Positions 1 to 8,620 are shown, counted from the stretch's first letter. The stretch is 64,000 bases of DNA from Spongiihabitans sp965261425 (GCA_965261425.1 OZ253452.1:806001-870000), one strand, 5' to 3'. A program made the numbers and translations. Notes: generated from the sequence alone by a model not told the origin.

Positions 1-1513
1 GCAATAGTTTTTCGCCACGTTCGCTGAATAAAGCGGTTTTAACCGGAATTACAAAGGGTTGTTTGGTGGATTGTGCAGGCATAGGCGGGCAGGTTTGACG
101 CATTTTTATCTGATAACACGATTGCTCACTGTCAAAATGGGTGTCGATTTTCAGCCGTGGTGTGCCGGATTGTGAATACCAGTTTTTGAATTGGGTAAAG
201 TCCTGCTTGCTGGTCGTTTCCATAGCATGGATAAACTCATCGGTCGTTACTGCCTGACCATCGTATTTTTCAAAATAAAAATCGGTCGCCTGTCGAAATA
301 ACACCGTGCCGAGCATGGTTTGCATCATGCGGATGACTTCAGCCCCTTTGTCATACACGGTGGCGGTGTATAAATTGTTAATCTCTTGATACGAGTCGGG
401 ACGCACGGAATGCGCCATCGGGCTGGCATCCTCGCTGAACTGGTGGGCGCGAAGCGCGTTCACATCATCAATCCGATTGACCCCACTGCTTCCCATGTCG
501 GCACTGAATTGCTGATCTCGAAAGACCGTAAAACCTTCTTTCAGACTCAACTGAAACCAGTCGCGGCAGGTTACGCGGTTGCCCGACCAGTTGTGAAAGT
601 ATTCGTGCCCGATAACGCTTTCAACATTATAGAAATCATTATCGGTTGCCATTTTCGAGTCGGCTAATACATATTGGGTATTAAAAATGTTCAGGCTTTT
701 ATTTTCCATTGCCCCCATATTGAAATCATCGACCGCGACCACGTTAAACAAATCGAGATCATATTCCCGACCATAAACCCGTTCATCCCAGCGCATCGCC
801 TGTTTTAACGCGCTCATCGCATGGGCGCATTTTGCAATATCTTGGGCGCGAGCATAGAACTTCAAGCGAACAATACGCCGATTCATGGTTTCAAACTGAT
901 CTTCAAGGCAACTTAATTTTCCAGCAACAATGGCGAATAAATAGGTTGGCTTGGGGAACGGGTCATGCCAGCGTGTGTAATGAAAACCGGTTTCATCGCT
1001 TTCTCTGACCCCGCTTTCGAGCAGATTGCCATTGCACAATAAAACCGGAAAGGTGGCTTTGTCGGCGCGCAATGTGACCGTATAAATGGTTAGGTTGTCC
1101 GGTCGATCAATGCTCGGGGCAATGCGCCGATAGCCGGTCGCTTCACACTGTGTGCATAGCATATCCGCTGATTGATAAAGCCCGCTTAATGCGGTATTTT
1201 TCGATGGGTCAATGGTGTTGACGATGTCCAGCGTAAAACTTTGTGCGACATCATGGATGATGAGGTGGCTGTCGGTTTGAGTAAATTGCCCGCGTTTGAG
1301 TGGCGTACCATTGACCGCAACGGATTGCACATCCATACGCTCACAATGCAATTGCAGATGATTCGCGCCGACATTTTTTCGCACGACTTGATGACTACCC
1401 CGCACGACCGTATTTTCAAACCCTAAGGTGATATTGAGGTCAGAATGAGTAATCACAAAATCGGACTGGCGATAGTCTTTCAAATAGGTCGTGGTCGGAG
1501 TTTCAGATTTCAT
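1..1513 (-). CDS. pepN: Aminopeptidase N (M1 zinc metallopeptidase), C-terminus beyond window
   Basis: Cytoplasmic zinc aminopeptidase that removes N-terminal residues from peptides. About 504 codons are visible; the E. coli enzyme has about 870, so the C-terminal part lies off the left edge. The M1 exopeptidase signature GAMEN is followed by NKSLNIFNTQYVLAD, and the zinc site HEYFHNW starts near residue 303, with the downstream zinc Glu in LKEGFTVFRDQQFS. These match the E. coli-type PepN subfamily closely. The start ATG at 1511-1513 gives MKSETPTTTYLKDY, which resembles the usual PepN N-terminus. The gene appears to stand alone; upstream lie tandem repeats and a MITE-like repeat. Confidence 0.95.
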   Translation of the reverse strand, partial: MKSETPTTTYLKDYRQSDFVITHSDLNITLGFENTVVRGSHQVVRKNVGANHLQLHCERMDVQSVAVNGTPLKRGQFTQTDSHLIIHDVAQSFTLDIVNTIDPSKNTALSGLYQSADMLCTQCEATGYRRIAPSIDRPDNLTIYTVTLRADKATFPVLLCNGNLLESGVRESDETGFHYTRWHDPFPKPTYLFAIVAGKLSCLEDQFETMNRRIVRLKFYARAQDIAKCAHAMSALKQAMRWDERVYGREYDLDLFNVVAVDDFNMGAMENKSLNIFNTQYVLADSKMATDNDFYNVESVIGHEYFHNWSGNRVTCRDWFQLSLKEGFTVFRDQQFSADMGSSGVNRIDDVNALRAHQFSEDASPMAHSVRPDSYQEINNLYTATVYDKGAEVIRMMQTMLGTVLFRQATDFYFEKYDGQAVTTDEFIHAMETTSKQDFTQFKNWYSQSGTPRLKIDTHFDSEQSCYQIKMRQTCPPMPAQSTKQPFVIPVKTALFSERGEKLL

Positions 1514-1523
1514 GCGATGTGAG

Positions 1524-1566
1524 TGGACAGTTGTCAGTGGGCAGTTGTCAGTGGGCAGTTGTCAGT
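1524..1566. repeat. Short tandem repeat, unit about 14 bp
   Basis: Three near-perfect copies of a unit reading GGGCAGTTGTCAGT lie just upstream of pepN. Related strings (GACAACTGCCCACTGACAAC, GATAACTG and variants) recur in other gaps of this window. No flanking CRISPR-type spacers exist. Confidence 0.85.
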
Positions 1567-1579
1567 CGTTCCCGCGTAG

Positions 1580-1700
1580 GAGACTGTGCAACAAACCAAC
1601 ATCCGTCTTTCCTGCGAAAGCAGGAATCCAGTAAAACACACAAACCCGCAAGGGTTTTCTACATGGAACACGACCTAGCGTAGGACTCTTGCACAGTCTC
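1580..1700 (-). repeat. MITE-like dispersed repeat, copy 1
   Basis: About 121 bp bounded by GAGACTGTGCAACAAACC on the left and an inverted CTTGCACAGTCTC on the right. Inside are two hairpins: one around TTCCTGC...GCAGGAA and one around CCCGCAAGGG. The element runs in the minus orientation compared with the copies at 39807 and 44751. The string GCAAAGGTCTC about 25 bp beyond its right end also recurs beside other copies. Confidence 0.8.
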
Positions 1701-1758
1701 TAAAGCCGTACTTCCAATAATTATGCAAAGGTCTCAAATGATTATTCAGAAATAATTT

Positions 1759-2109
1759 TTACAATTTATCAATAATCTTGGATAAAGTTAGAAAAGCACC
1801 CATAACGGCAATGAGTGCCAACATGTTCCTGTTGAGTGCTTTTTGAATGGTGGTCTCTATTGTTTGCTTTAATAATTCAAACTCACCTTTTAAGCTGGCA
1901 ACATCAGCGACTACTTCATTCAGCTTCAAGTCTAAATGGTTAATATGATTGTATTGAGATTTGAGCAATAACGTATTGATGTCATCCTGAGTTAATCCCT
2001 CGCCCCTGCCAAACTTCTCCTCAATCTCCCTGACTTTGGGCGTGATCATTTCGATGAGCATGTCATCGACTTTTGTTTCATCTGCGGTTTTTGCTTTCTT
2101 ATCGTCCAT
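1759..2109 (-). CDS. Small coiled-coil protein with C-terminal membrane anchor, unknown function
   Basis: A 116-residue protein that I do not recognise by name. The N-terminal third is charged and Lys/Glu/Asp rich. Residues about 55-90 (HINHLDLKLNEVVADVASL onward) have heptad-like hydrophobic spacing that suggests a coiled coil. Residues about 94-112 form one hydrophobic segment (NMLALIAVMGAFLTLSKII), so it is probably a tail-anchored membrane protein. Small proteins of this design occur in several unrelated families, so no function is assigned. It lies between a MITE-like repeat and a protein remnant next to an IS element, and no clear Shine-Dalgarno sequence is visible. Confidence 0.6.
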   Translation of the reverse strand: MDDKKAKTADETKVDDMLIEMITPKVREIEEKFGRGEGLTQDDINTLLLKSQYNHINHLDLKLNEVVADVASLKGEFELLKQTIETTIQKALNRNMLALIAVMGAFLTLSKIIDKL

Positions 2110-2208
2110 TGGGGATCTAAAAATAAGTATTACTGTTTGGCCATTCTATTCTACTTACATTCACGTCATAAGTGCAACACTTCTTAAGTCAGTGTTAGCC
2201 CAAAGCAG

Positions 2209-2385
2209 TAATGTCCCCATTTGACTGAACAGGAAAGATACAAAATAATTAGCAAAATTTATTTCCATTCAGAAGGTCAGGGTGTCGGTCAAATGAACTT
2301 GGCAGCGTGTTACTCTTGTGCATTAGTTGCTGAAATGATGGGCAAAGACTATTTTTTTAACCACCGTGTTGCACTTATGGGTTGA
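2209..2385 (+). pseudogene. C-terminal remnant resembling DUF1998/DrmB-type protein
   Basis: An open stretch with no good start codon ends in TGA at 2383-2385. It reads LTEQERYKIISKIYFHSEGQ, continues through GQMNLAACYSCALVAEMMGK, and ends RVALMG. The pattern NLxACxxCxLVxE followed by an (R)xALxG end resembles the C-terminus of DUF1998 proteins such as DrmB of DISARM defence loci and MrfB-like helicase partners. Everything upstream is missing. It lies 17 bp from the end of the neighbouring IS element and looks like debris of a lost locus. The family assignment is from memory of the motif only. Confidence 0.4.
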
Positions 2386-2401
2386 ATTCGTCATTGATTA
2401 G

Positions 2402-4180
2402 TTAAAGTCTGCTCACAAAGTCGGTCTTGGATATTCAAATCTGTTCCAGCCAAGCAATTGGCACAATCTGTACCCGTCCAATCGTAATTGGTGTCGCCCA
2501 GTGTTCGTTATCGACCCTATTAGTCGCCTTATTTTGGGCACAAAAAAGACCTTCAGCAGGATGAGCAGGTTCATGACTAGGAAAATGCTGTTGATCCATG
2601 CAACCGAGGTGTCTGCTCGCTTGGCACGGATGTAATTCAGTCGATAACCGTTCTTTGCCTGACCAAATTTGCCTTCTATTGGAATCCGTTGTAGGTAATC
2701 CGTCCGGCGTTGGGCTTTTAATTGCTTCAACACATCTCGATTCGCTTCTGTTACCTGTTTGGGTCTGCCTAATGGCTTGCCCGAAAAACGGATGCCCAAT
2801 CCTTTCAAGTAGTGCCGGTTCTCTCGACTACCATATATCGGATCACCGATAACGCTTACGGGGTAGCAACCATAACGTTCATGGTAACGCTCAACCTGAC
2901 CCTGCAAATCATGCCCCTCATGAAACGCATCCCAACTTAAATGATCAACTCGGGATAACCCGTGTGTCGTTAAACTCACGCTCAACTTCGAACCAAACTC
3001 AACCGACTTACCTTGCTTACCTCGCACTATCGGACGCACATACGGTTGATGAATGCTCACAATCCGATTATCACAGCGACGGCTTTTGTTGCGGTACATC
3101 TCCCACTGCTGCGTATAGACATGCTGAATGACCCAGTAGTGGTATAGTAGCCTGCGTGACAAAGGCAACGCCGTGCCCATCGGGAAACAATCCATTAAAC
3201 CCTCAATATGACCAAAATTGCGCCGCAAGTATTGCAGTTGTTGCTTGATCGCTCGTTGGGTCGCTTGACGCTTGGGACGACGCTGTTTGACCAACCCGAG
3301 AAAATCTTTACGTGCTTGGCGACGATAGGTGCGTGGTTTCTGACTGAACTCCGTGTGTGGATACAATTCGTCAATGATCCGTTCCGCCATCTCACGCGCT
3401 TCATTCAGTAAACTTAAATCCGTGGGATACCGTATCGCTTGCTCTGCCACAGTCGCATCGATTATCAACTTACCTTCGTGGCTGGGTGCTTCCACAGTGG
3501 TGGCAGGTGAAATTGGGGAATTATCCTCCCCTTGTGGGTCTTGATTGGATTCTGGTTCTGGTTTCGACTCTGGCACGGACTCTGGCTCTGATTCATCACC
3601 CGACTTGTTGGTCTGTGTGGATACCTTCAAACCATCCTTAACGCTGCGTTGCGGCACGACCTGCGCCTTTTCCACAGCACCAATAATCGCTTGATGGAAC
3701 ACTTCAAAAACAGTATCCCCCATACGTTTGCGCACTTCAACCAGCAACGAGGGTACAAACGGGACTGATCTTTGATAACCGGCAAGCCCGACAAAGTATT
3801 GCAGATACGGATTCTCCTGAATCTGACTCACCGTTTCACGATCAGACAACCCTAGTTTGTGTTTGATGATCACCGCACCGATGACTAAACGAGCATCTTT
3901 TGCTGGCCGACCCCGCTTTGACGAGAGGCTTTTATGATAGCCCTGTGCTAACCCATCCCATGGAATGCACTGACCTAGTTTCACCCAGCGGTTGTGTGCA
4001 TCAAGAGCGGTGTGAAACGGCCAGTCAAATTCTGCGATAGTACGTTGGTTGGAATCGTTATAATCAATCATAGCTGCAAGGTTTTAGAGGTTGTTGGGCT
4101 GATTTCCATGCAGAATTATACCACAAAATAACTATTACTTGTTTATATTCAGATGGATATATTTTATGAGCAGGGTCTAA
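2402..4180 (-). mobile_element. IS5-like insertion sequence, intact copy
   Basis: About 1.78 kb element holding one transposase gene. The ends are imperfect inverted repeats: TTAAAGTCTGCTCA at 2402-2415, and at 4167-4180 the complement of TTAGACCCTGCTCA. A second, decayed copy lies at 45515-47280 with the same ends, which fixes the borders. An IS630 element starts at the next base pairs (4181), so the two abut. Confidence 0.85.
2413..4071 (-). CDS. IS5-like (IS1182-type) DDE transposase
   Basis: A 552-residue transposase. The N-terminal DUF772-like helix-turn-helix region is visible in GRPAKDARLVIGAVIIKHKL and LSDRETVSQIQENPYLQYFVG. A Pro/Glu/Ser-rich linker follows (about residues 155-190), then the DDE core beginning KLIIDATVAEQAIRYPTDLS, with the later Asp in VIGDPIYGSRENRHYLK and the Glu in PIEGKFGQAKNGYRLNYIRA. 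The reading frame is undamaged, unlike the copy at 45.6 kb, so this copy may still be active. The exact IS subgroup cannot be settled without a database search. Confidence 0.9.
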   Translation of the reverse strand: MIDYNDSNQRTIAEFDWPFHTALDAHNRWVKLGQCIPWDGLAQGYHKSLSSKRGRPAKDARLVIGAVIIKHKLGLSDRETVSQIQENPYLQYFVGLAGYQRSVPFVPSLLVEVRKRMGDTVFEVFHQAIIGAVEKAQVVPQRSVKDGLKVSTQTNKSGDESEPESVPESKPEPESNQDPQGEDNSPISPATTVEAPSHEGKLIIDATVAEQAIRYPTDLSLLNEAREMAERIIDELYPHTEFSQKPRTYRRQARKDFLGLVKQRRPKRQATQRAIKQQLQYLRRNFGHIEGLMDCFPMGTALPLSRRLLYHYWVIQHVYTQQWEMYRNKSRRCDNRIVSIHQPYVRPIVRGKQGKSVEFGSKLSVSLTTHGLSRVDHLSWDAFHEGHDLQGQVERYHERYGCYPVSVIGDPIYGSRENRHYLKGLGIRFSGKPLGRPKQVTEANRDVLKQLKAQRRTDYLQRIPIEGKFGQAKNGYRLNYIRAKRADTSVAWINSIFLVMNLLILLKVFFVPKIRRLIGSITNTGRHQLRLDGYRLCQLLGWNRFEYPRPTL

Positions 4181-4182
4181 TA

Positions 4183-5337
4183 CCAACGGCTCTATTGATT
4201 GACTGTTTTGGCCCAATTACGTGATGTAATTGATGTGATTGCCTGTTTGTCCTCTGCGAAGAAATTCCAGGCATCGCAGCATTTGTCGACAATCTCATCG
4301 TAGGATTCAAACACAGAGATTGCCAGCTTGTTGGCGCGCAGGTAGGCCCAAACGTTTTCCATCGGGTTGAGTTCTGGCGCATAGGGCGGGAGTTTGAGCA
4401 GGGTGATGTTGTCGGGTACTTCCAGTTTTGCTGATCCGTGCCAGCCTGCACCGTCGAGGATGAGCAAGGCATGGGCACCTGCCGCGACCGTCCTGGCGAT
4501 CTCGCACAGATGTGCATTCATAGCGGACGTGTCCGCATGCGGCATGATCAGCGCAGCAGCCTCGGCGCGTTCGGGACAAACCGCGCCGAAGATATAGCCC
4601 GACGTATAACGTGTATCACGCGGCGCACGCGGCCGGGTTCCCCGTTCGGCCCATATACGTGTCAGCGTCCCTTGCTGACCCACACGGGCTTCGTCCTGAA
4701 ACCAAATCTCCAATGGTTTGCCGCAGGCCGTTTTGGGCAGAACGGCCGCTACCTCTGCAGCGAAGTTTTTTTAAACACATCCTGCGCATCCGGGTCGGAT
4801 TTCGGATGCTGCGGGCGCACAGACAAGCGTCGAAAACCAAGTTTTACCAGTTGTTTGCTAACGGTCCGCTCATGCATGACAACGCCAAAGCGCTCCTCAA
4901 TCTTGCGCTTGAGGTCAATGCGCCGCCAGCGCACCACGCCGTCCGTTTCGGGATCCGGCCCCTCACGCACAAGCGATGCCAACTCCGCCTTCTGTGCCAC
5001 GCTGAGCAGGGGTTGCCGTCCTGGCGAACGCCGGTTCGAGAGACCCTCAATCCCCGTGTCATTGTAACGGTGTACCCAGTCACGCAACGTCTGGCGGTCC
5101 ATCCCGCAGTTCTCGGCCGCCGTCTTGCGGTCAGTGCCGTCCAAAATCAAGGCAATCGCCAGCATCCGTCGGGCCGCTTTCGCGTCCCTGCACGCCGCTG
5201 CGGCGCACCGAAGATCGCAGGCCGACTTGTCCGTTCGCATAATCTCTACTGTCATTAATACCTCCTATGATGATGACTACTGAATCACTTCAAATTCCCC
5301 GTGGAAAGCACAAAGCGTCAAATCCTTGGGCCGTTGG
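4183..5337 (-). mobile_element. IS630-family insertion sequence with TA target duplication
   Basis: The element is bounded by CCAACGGC at 4183-4190 and its complement GCCGTTGG at 5330-5337, and flanked on both sides by TA (4181-4182 and 5338-5339), the target duplication typical of IS630/Tc1-mariner elements. It is visibly more G+C-rich than its surroundings, which suggests a foreign source. Its right end lies 8 bp from the CIRCE operator of rpoH. Confidence 0.85.
4192..5255 (-). CDS. IS630-family transposase, two frames joined at an A7 slippery run
   Basis: The first frame (5255 to 4749) encodes the helix-turn-helix half: DRKTAAENCGMDRQTLRDWV, then the linker GLSNRRSPGRQP. The second frame (to 4192) encodes the DDE half: EIWFQDEARVGQQGTL, LLILDGAGWH and LPPYAPELNPMENVW, which supply the catalytic Asp, Asp and Glu. 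The frames meet at TTT followed by seven A (complement of 4766-4775). A -1 slip there reads FKKNFAAEVAAVLPK in place of FKKTSLQR-stop and restores the family's usual sequence. This suits programmed -1 frameshifting, known in IS630 elements, although a simple indel cannot be excluded. Confidence 0.85.
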
Positions 5338-5345
5338 TATAAGTA

Positions 5346-5372
5346 GTAGCACTCTGTCTAATCGAGTGCTAA
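5346..5372 (+). promoter_or_regulatory. CIRCE element (HrcA operator) upstream of rpoH
   Basis: The sequence is GTAGCACTC, nine bases, then GAGTGCTAA. The CIRCE consensus is TTAGCACTC-N9-GAGTGCTAA, so this matches at all but one or two of the 18 conserved positions and has the correct spacer. It ends 36 bp before the rpoH ATG. CIRCE is the binding site of the heat-shock repressor HrcA, so rpoH is probably repressed by HrcA here. A TATAAG at 5338-5343, partly made by the IS630 junction, could serve as a -10 element, but this is weak. Confidence 0.88.
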
Positions 5373-5408
5373 AATTGGCAACCTGCAATTAGATGTTTTA
5401 ATATAACC

Positions 5409-6260
5409 ATGACCCAAAGCTTACCTGTCCCCTTTGATTTATCAACCCGAGATAGTCTGGCAACCTATATGCGTGCCGTCAATGCCGCCCCCATTTTGTC
5501 GGCGGAAAGAGAGCGAGAACTGACCTTGCGCTACCACAATGATGGTGATTTAGATGCTGCCCGCGAACTGGTCATCTCCCACCTTCGTTATGTCGTCAAA
5601 GTTGCGAGAGGGTTTATGGGTTATGGACTACCTCTGCCTGATTTGATTCAGGAAGGCAGTATCGGGTTGATGAAAGCAGTCAAGCGATTTGACCCCAGTC
5701 GGGATGTCCGTTTGGTCTCGTTTGCAGTCCATTGGATTCGTGCCGAAATTTACGATTATGTACTGCGTAACTGGCGCATTGTCAAAGTTGCCACAACAAA
5801 AGCACAACGAAAACTGTTTTTTAACCTGAGAAAAAGCAAGCAACGACTGGGCTGGCTGAACAACAAAGAAGTTAATCAACTTGCCAAAAATCTTGACGTT
5901 GAAACAAAAACCGTTCGGGAAATGGAATCTCGACTAAGCGGTACCGACATTGCGTTTGACCCAATGGTGGATGACGATGACGAACGTCATTTGGCACCGT
6001 CACAACATTTGAGCGACAGTAGTTATAACCCAGAAGTGGTGGTAAGCAATAACCAGCAAACCAAAGTTCGCAATCAGCAGTTGACCTCGGCACTGACGAA
6101 GCTGGACAAACGGAGCAAAGATATTGTTACTCGACGCTGGTTAAGTGATGACAAACCAACTTTGCATGAATTGGCTGATGAATACGGCATTTCGGCGGAG
6201 AGAATCCGTCAAATCGAAAAACAAGCCATGGAAAAAATGCGAACAGGTATTTCGCTCTAG
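5409..6260 (+). CDS. rpoH: Heat-shock sigma factor sigma-32
   Basis: A 283-residue sigma factor that directs RNA polymerase to heat-shock promoters, close to the usual 284 residues. Region 1.2 begins near residue 15, and region 2 includes LPDLIQEGSIGLMKAVKRFD and VSFAVHWIRAEIYDYVLRNW. The diagnostic RpoH box QRKLFFNLR lies at residues 133-141. Region 4.2 ends the protein (LHELADEYGISAERIRQIEK). In many gammaproteobacteria rpoH follows ftsEX; here an IS630 element lies immediately upstream and no fts genes are seen. The CIRCE operator just before the start suggests control by HrcA. Confidence 0.97.
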   Translation: MTQSLPVPFDLSTRDSLATYMRAVNAAPILSAERERELTLRYHNDGDLDAARELVISHLRYVVKVARGFMGYGLPLPDLIQEGSIGLMKAVKRFDPSRDVRLVSFAVHWIRAEIYDYVLRNWRIVKVATTKAQRKLFFNLRKSKQRLGWLNNKEVNQLAKNLDVETKTVREMESRLSGTDIAFDPMVDDDDERHLAPSQHLSDSSYNPEVVVSNNQQTKVRNQQLTSALTKLDKRSKDIVTRRWLSDDKPTLHELADEYGISAERIRQIEKQAMEKMRTGISL

Positions 6261-6415
6261 TGGAAAACCCTTGCGGGTTTGGCTGTTTGACTGGATTCCT
6301 GCTTCCGCAGGAAAGACAGCATTGATAATTGACAACTGCCCACTGACAACTACCTGAAGCGGGTTTTCCATAAAGATTTGACACAGACGACCTAGCGAGG
6401 TTCTTGCACAGTTTC
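6261..6415. repeat. MITE-like dispersed repeat, rearranged copy 2
   Basis: It begins right after the rpoH stop with TGGAAAACCCTTGCGGGTTT and the hairpin TTCCTGCTTCCGCAGGAA. A short tandem segment (TTGACAACTGCCCACTGACA) follows, then a second, inverted half ending GGTTCTTGCACAGTTTC. The left GAGACTGTGCAAG end is missing. The stem may serve as a transcription end for rpoH, but no T-run follows it. The bases 6416-6464 carry part of another repeat (GTCCCGCCGTTCTAGCACGG) that is also found near 32390. Confidence 0.7.
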
Positions 6416-6464
6416 TTTCGTCCCGCCGTTCTAGCACGGACTTTGCGCGACCGAATTATTTGTC

Positions 6465-7577
6465 TCAACCTGCTTGAAAGCGGGTCATGGCATCCCCGTT
6501 TGCAATGACTGTTCTGGCTTGGTTTGCGCCATCTGCCAGCGTGGTGGCTCGGGTGGTGTGCTTGAGCGCAATGGCGGCACCATAGACCAAACTGTCGCGC
6601 ATTGCACTCGGGTTGTTTTCCAGCGCGACGAGTCCCAGCTTCAGGTTATACGCGACTGCTTCGCTCAATTTATCGGTGTTGTGAAAATCAGTTTGTTTGA
6701 CCGCAGCGGCGAAATTATCGGGCATGGCAACAGTCCGAGCAGCTTGCTCGATGCCCAGTTCCTGGGGGGCGAGTCGGTGTAATTGCAGGGTTTCATCGCC
6801 CCGATAGCCGAAATAGCGGGATAATTGGTTCAGCGCGGGGATACACCCGCCCTCGGTGCCACGCACAATCACTGCTGAATCGAATCCGTTCTGCTGTGCC
6901 AGCATCGCATAAATAGGCGGATAGGCTTTATGCACAAAGCCGGTTAGCAGATGGGTTGAGCGCGAACCAGCCAACGGTTTCAAGACCACTTCGAGGGTTG
7001 ACAAGCAGCTTCTTTTGACCATCTTGTCGCGCAATTCAAGAAGCTTGTACAGGCTGGGGATGTAGTGTTTCTGGTCGAGATAAGTCCAGCCTATTTTACC
7101 ATCATCCAGACAGGAACCGCCCTCGGCGATCGTTCGGTCAACGTTTTTTCCTGTCGCCTCAAGCACCATGCGTGTCGTTATGCCATATTTTGGAGCGACT
7201 GCTTTGAGCCCGTGGACATAGGCTGGCAGACCACATGCGGCAAGCACTGCGGGCAGAAAAGGAGTCGCACTCAAGCCGCGTAGAGTGCCATTGAATGGGT
7301 CGGCAATAGCCAGAATTTCTGCCGAAGCAATTTGTTGGCTGCGGGTTTGCTTGATTAGGGCAGTTAAAATTCCTAGGTTTTCTGCTTCGCTCTCGCGTTT
7401 CATCCGCAATGCGATGAGGAATATCCCTGCCTGCACCGCATCAATTTCACCATTTAGAATCATCGACATGCCGTCTTCCGCCTGCGCCTGACTCAGCGAT
7501 TTGCTCAATTCCGGTCCGGTCGCAACCAGTTGCAGGTAGCCCCGCATTCTCGATTGTGGGCTGTCAATATGATTCAC
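6465..7577 (-). CDS. ybiB: YbiB/TrpD2-like glycosyltransferase-fold protein
   Basis: A 370-residue protein with the anthranilate phosphoribosyltransferase fold (nucleoside phosphorylase/PRT class III). The N-terminal helical domain is visible (about residues 20-90, AEDGMSMILNGEIDAVQAGI). The alpha/beta domain follows, with ADPFNGTLRG where true TrpD enzymes have a GTGGD loop. That glycine-rich PRPP loop is lacking, which fits the YbiB/TrpD2 group. The E. coli member binds nucleic acid and is not a tryptophan enzyme. It stands apart from any trp genes. The symbol is given by subfamily resemblance. Confidence 0.75.
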   Translation of the reverse strand: MNHIDSPQSRMRGYLQLVATGPELSKSLSQAQAEDGMSMILNGEIDAVQAGIFLIALRMKRESEAENLGILTALIKQTRSQQIASAEILAIADPFNGTLRGLSATPFLPAVLAACGLPAYVHGLKAVAPKYGITTRMVLEATGKNVDRTIAEGGSCLDDGKIGWTYLDQKHYIPSLYKLLELRDKMVKRSCLSTLEVVLKPLAGSRSTHLLTGFVHKAYPPIYAMLAQQNGFDSAVIVRGTEGGCIPALNQLSRYFGYRGDETLQLHRLAPQELGIEQAARTVAMPDNFAAAVKQTDFHNTDKLSEAVAYNLKLGLVALENNPSAMRDSLVYGAAIALKHTTRATTLADGANQARTVIANGDAMTRFQAG

Positions 7578-7595
7578 TTTGCAGACAGAATTGGG

Positions 7596-7632
7596 GTTAT
7601 GTTACAGGTTTGTGTGTTTTACTGGATTCCAC
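7596..7632 (+). repeat. Fragment of the MITE-like repeat, copy 3
   Basis: The short stretch CAGGTTTGTGTGTTTTACTG followed by GATTCC matches the centre of the dispersed repeat but lacks the hairpin's second arm and both ends. It lies between the ybiB-like gene and etfA. Confidence 0.5.
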
Positions 7633-7678
7633 CCTGACAAGTGGCTTCTTTGCCCACGGCCAGCTATCCATTATCCAT

Positions 7679-8620
7679 TTATTTTTCCAGCTCTGCCTGT
7701 AATGCTGGCACGGCAACAAACAAGTCCTCATTCCAACCGTAATCCGCAACCTGAAAAATCGGTGCTTCCGAATCGTTATTGATGGCAACAATGACTTTCG
7801 AGTCTTTCATACCCGCCAGATGCTGGATCGCACCGGAAATACCGATTGCCATGTAAAGATCGGGCGCAACCACTTTTCCGGTTTGTCCAACCTGATAATC
7901 ATTCGGCACAAAACCGGCATCAACCGCCGCTCGGGACGCGCCCACCGCGCCACCGAGTTGATCGGCCAATTTTTCGAGTATCGGAAAGTTATCTCCGCTT
8001 TGCATACCACGTCCACCAGAAACCACCACTCGGGCAGAGGTCAGTTCGGGTCGTTCACTGCTGCTTAACGACTGTTCGATAAACCGCACTTGGTCGGTCG
8101 TGCCGACCTCGTTGATATTGCCAATTTCCGCTTGACCACTTTCGCCGTCAGCCGCTTCAAAGGCAGTGGTTCGCACGGTCAGCATTTTCAGCGTGTCGGC
8201 AGATTTTACCGTTGCCAGCGCATTACCCGCATAAATCGGACGCACAAACGTATCGGCATCAACAACTTCACTAATATCCGATATCGACTGCACATCACAG
8301 AGTGCTGCCACATAAGGAATCAATGCTTTGCCGAATGTTGAGGCGGGTGCTAAAACATGACTGTAAGCCCCGTCATCAAGCAAAGATTTGATTAGTGTCG
8401 CCGTGTTTTCAGTAATTTCGTTGGCATAGGCGACGCAATCACAGCCCCATACCTGACTGACTCCGCTTATTTTTGCTGCCGCTTCGACAACACCAGTGCA
8501 GTCCTGACCGATGACTAAAACATGCACTTCGCCACCTATTTTCTCGGCAGCGGTTACGGTATTGAGCGTTGCCGGTGCCAATACGGATTTATCGTGTTCT
8601 GCTATGACCAGAATGCTCAT
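7679..8620 (-). CDS. etfA: Electron transfer flavoprotein alpha subunit
   Basis: A 313-residue subunit of the FAD-containing electron carrier that takes electrons from acyl-CoA and dimethylglycine/sarcosine-type dehydrogenases and passes them to ETF-ubiquinone oxidoreductase. The C-terminal FAD-binding domain is clear (about residues 195-295): VVSGGRGMQSGDNFPILEKL, GASRAAVDAGFVPNDYQVGQ, and PDLYMAIGISGAIQHLAGM. The gene starts immediately after the etfB stop (8621), so the two are co-transcribed and probably translationally coupled. A dimethylglycine dehydrogenase-like gene at 29.8 kb is a possible electron donor. Confidence 0.97.
   Translation of the reverse strand: MSILVIAEHDKSVLAPATLNTVTAAEKIGGEVHVLVIGQDCTGVVEAAAKISGVSQVWGCDCVAYANEITENTATLIKSLLDDGAYSHVLAPASTFGKALIPYVAALCDVQSISDISEVVDADTFVRPIYAGNALATVKSADTLKMLTVRTTAFEAADGESGQAEIGNINEVGTTDQVRFIEQSLSSSERPELTSARVVVSGGRGMQSGDNFPILEKLADQLGGAVGASRAAVDAGFVPNDYQVGQTGKVVAPDLYMAIGISGAIQHLAGMKDSKVIVAINNDSEAPIFQVADYGWNEDLFVAVPALQAELEK

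Noticed and set aside
1524..1566. Tandem repeats that might be a CRISPR array
   Set aside because: Units are only 14 bp and directly adjacent, without unique spacers or cas genes.
4438..5258. Two plus-strand frames of more than 200 codons in IS630
   Set aside because: They are shadows of the G+C-rich transposase on the other strand.
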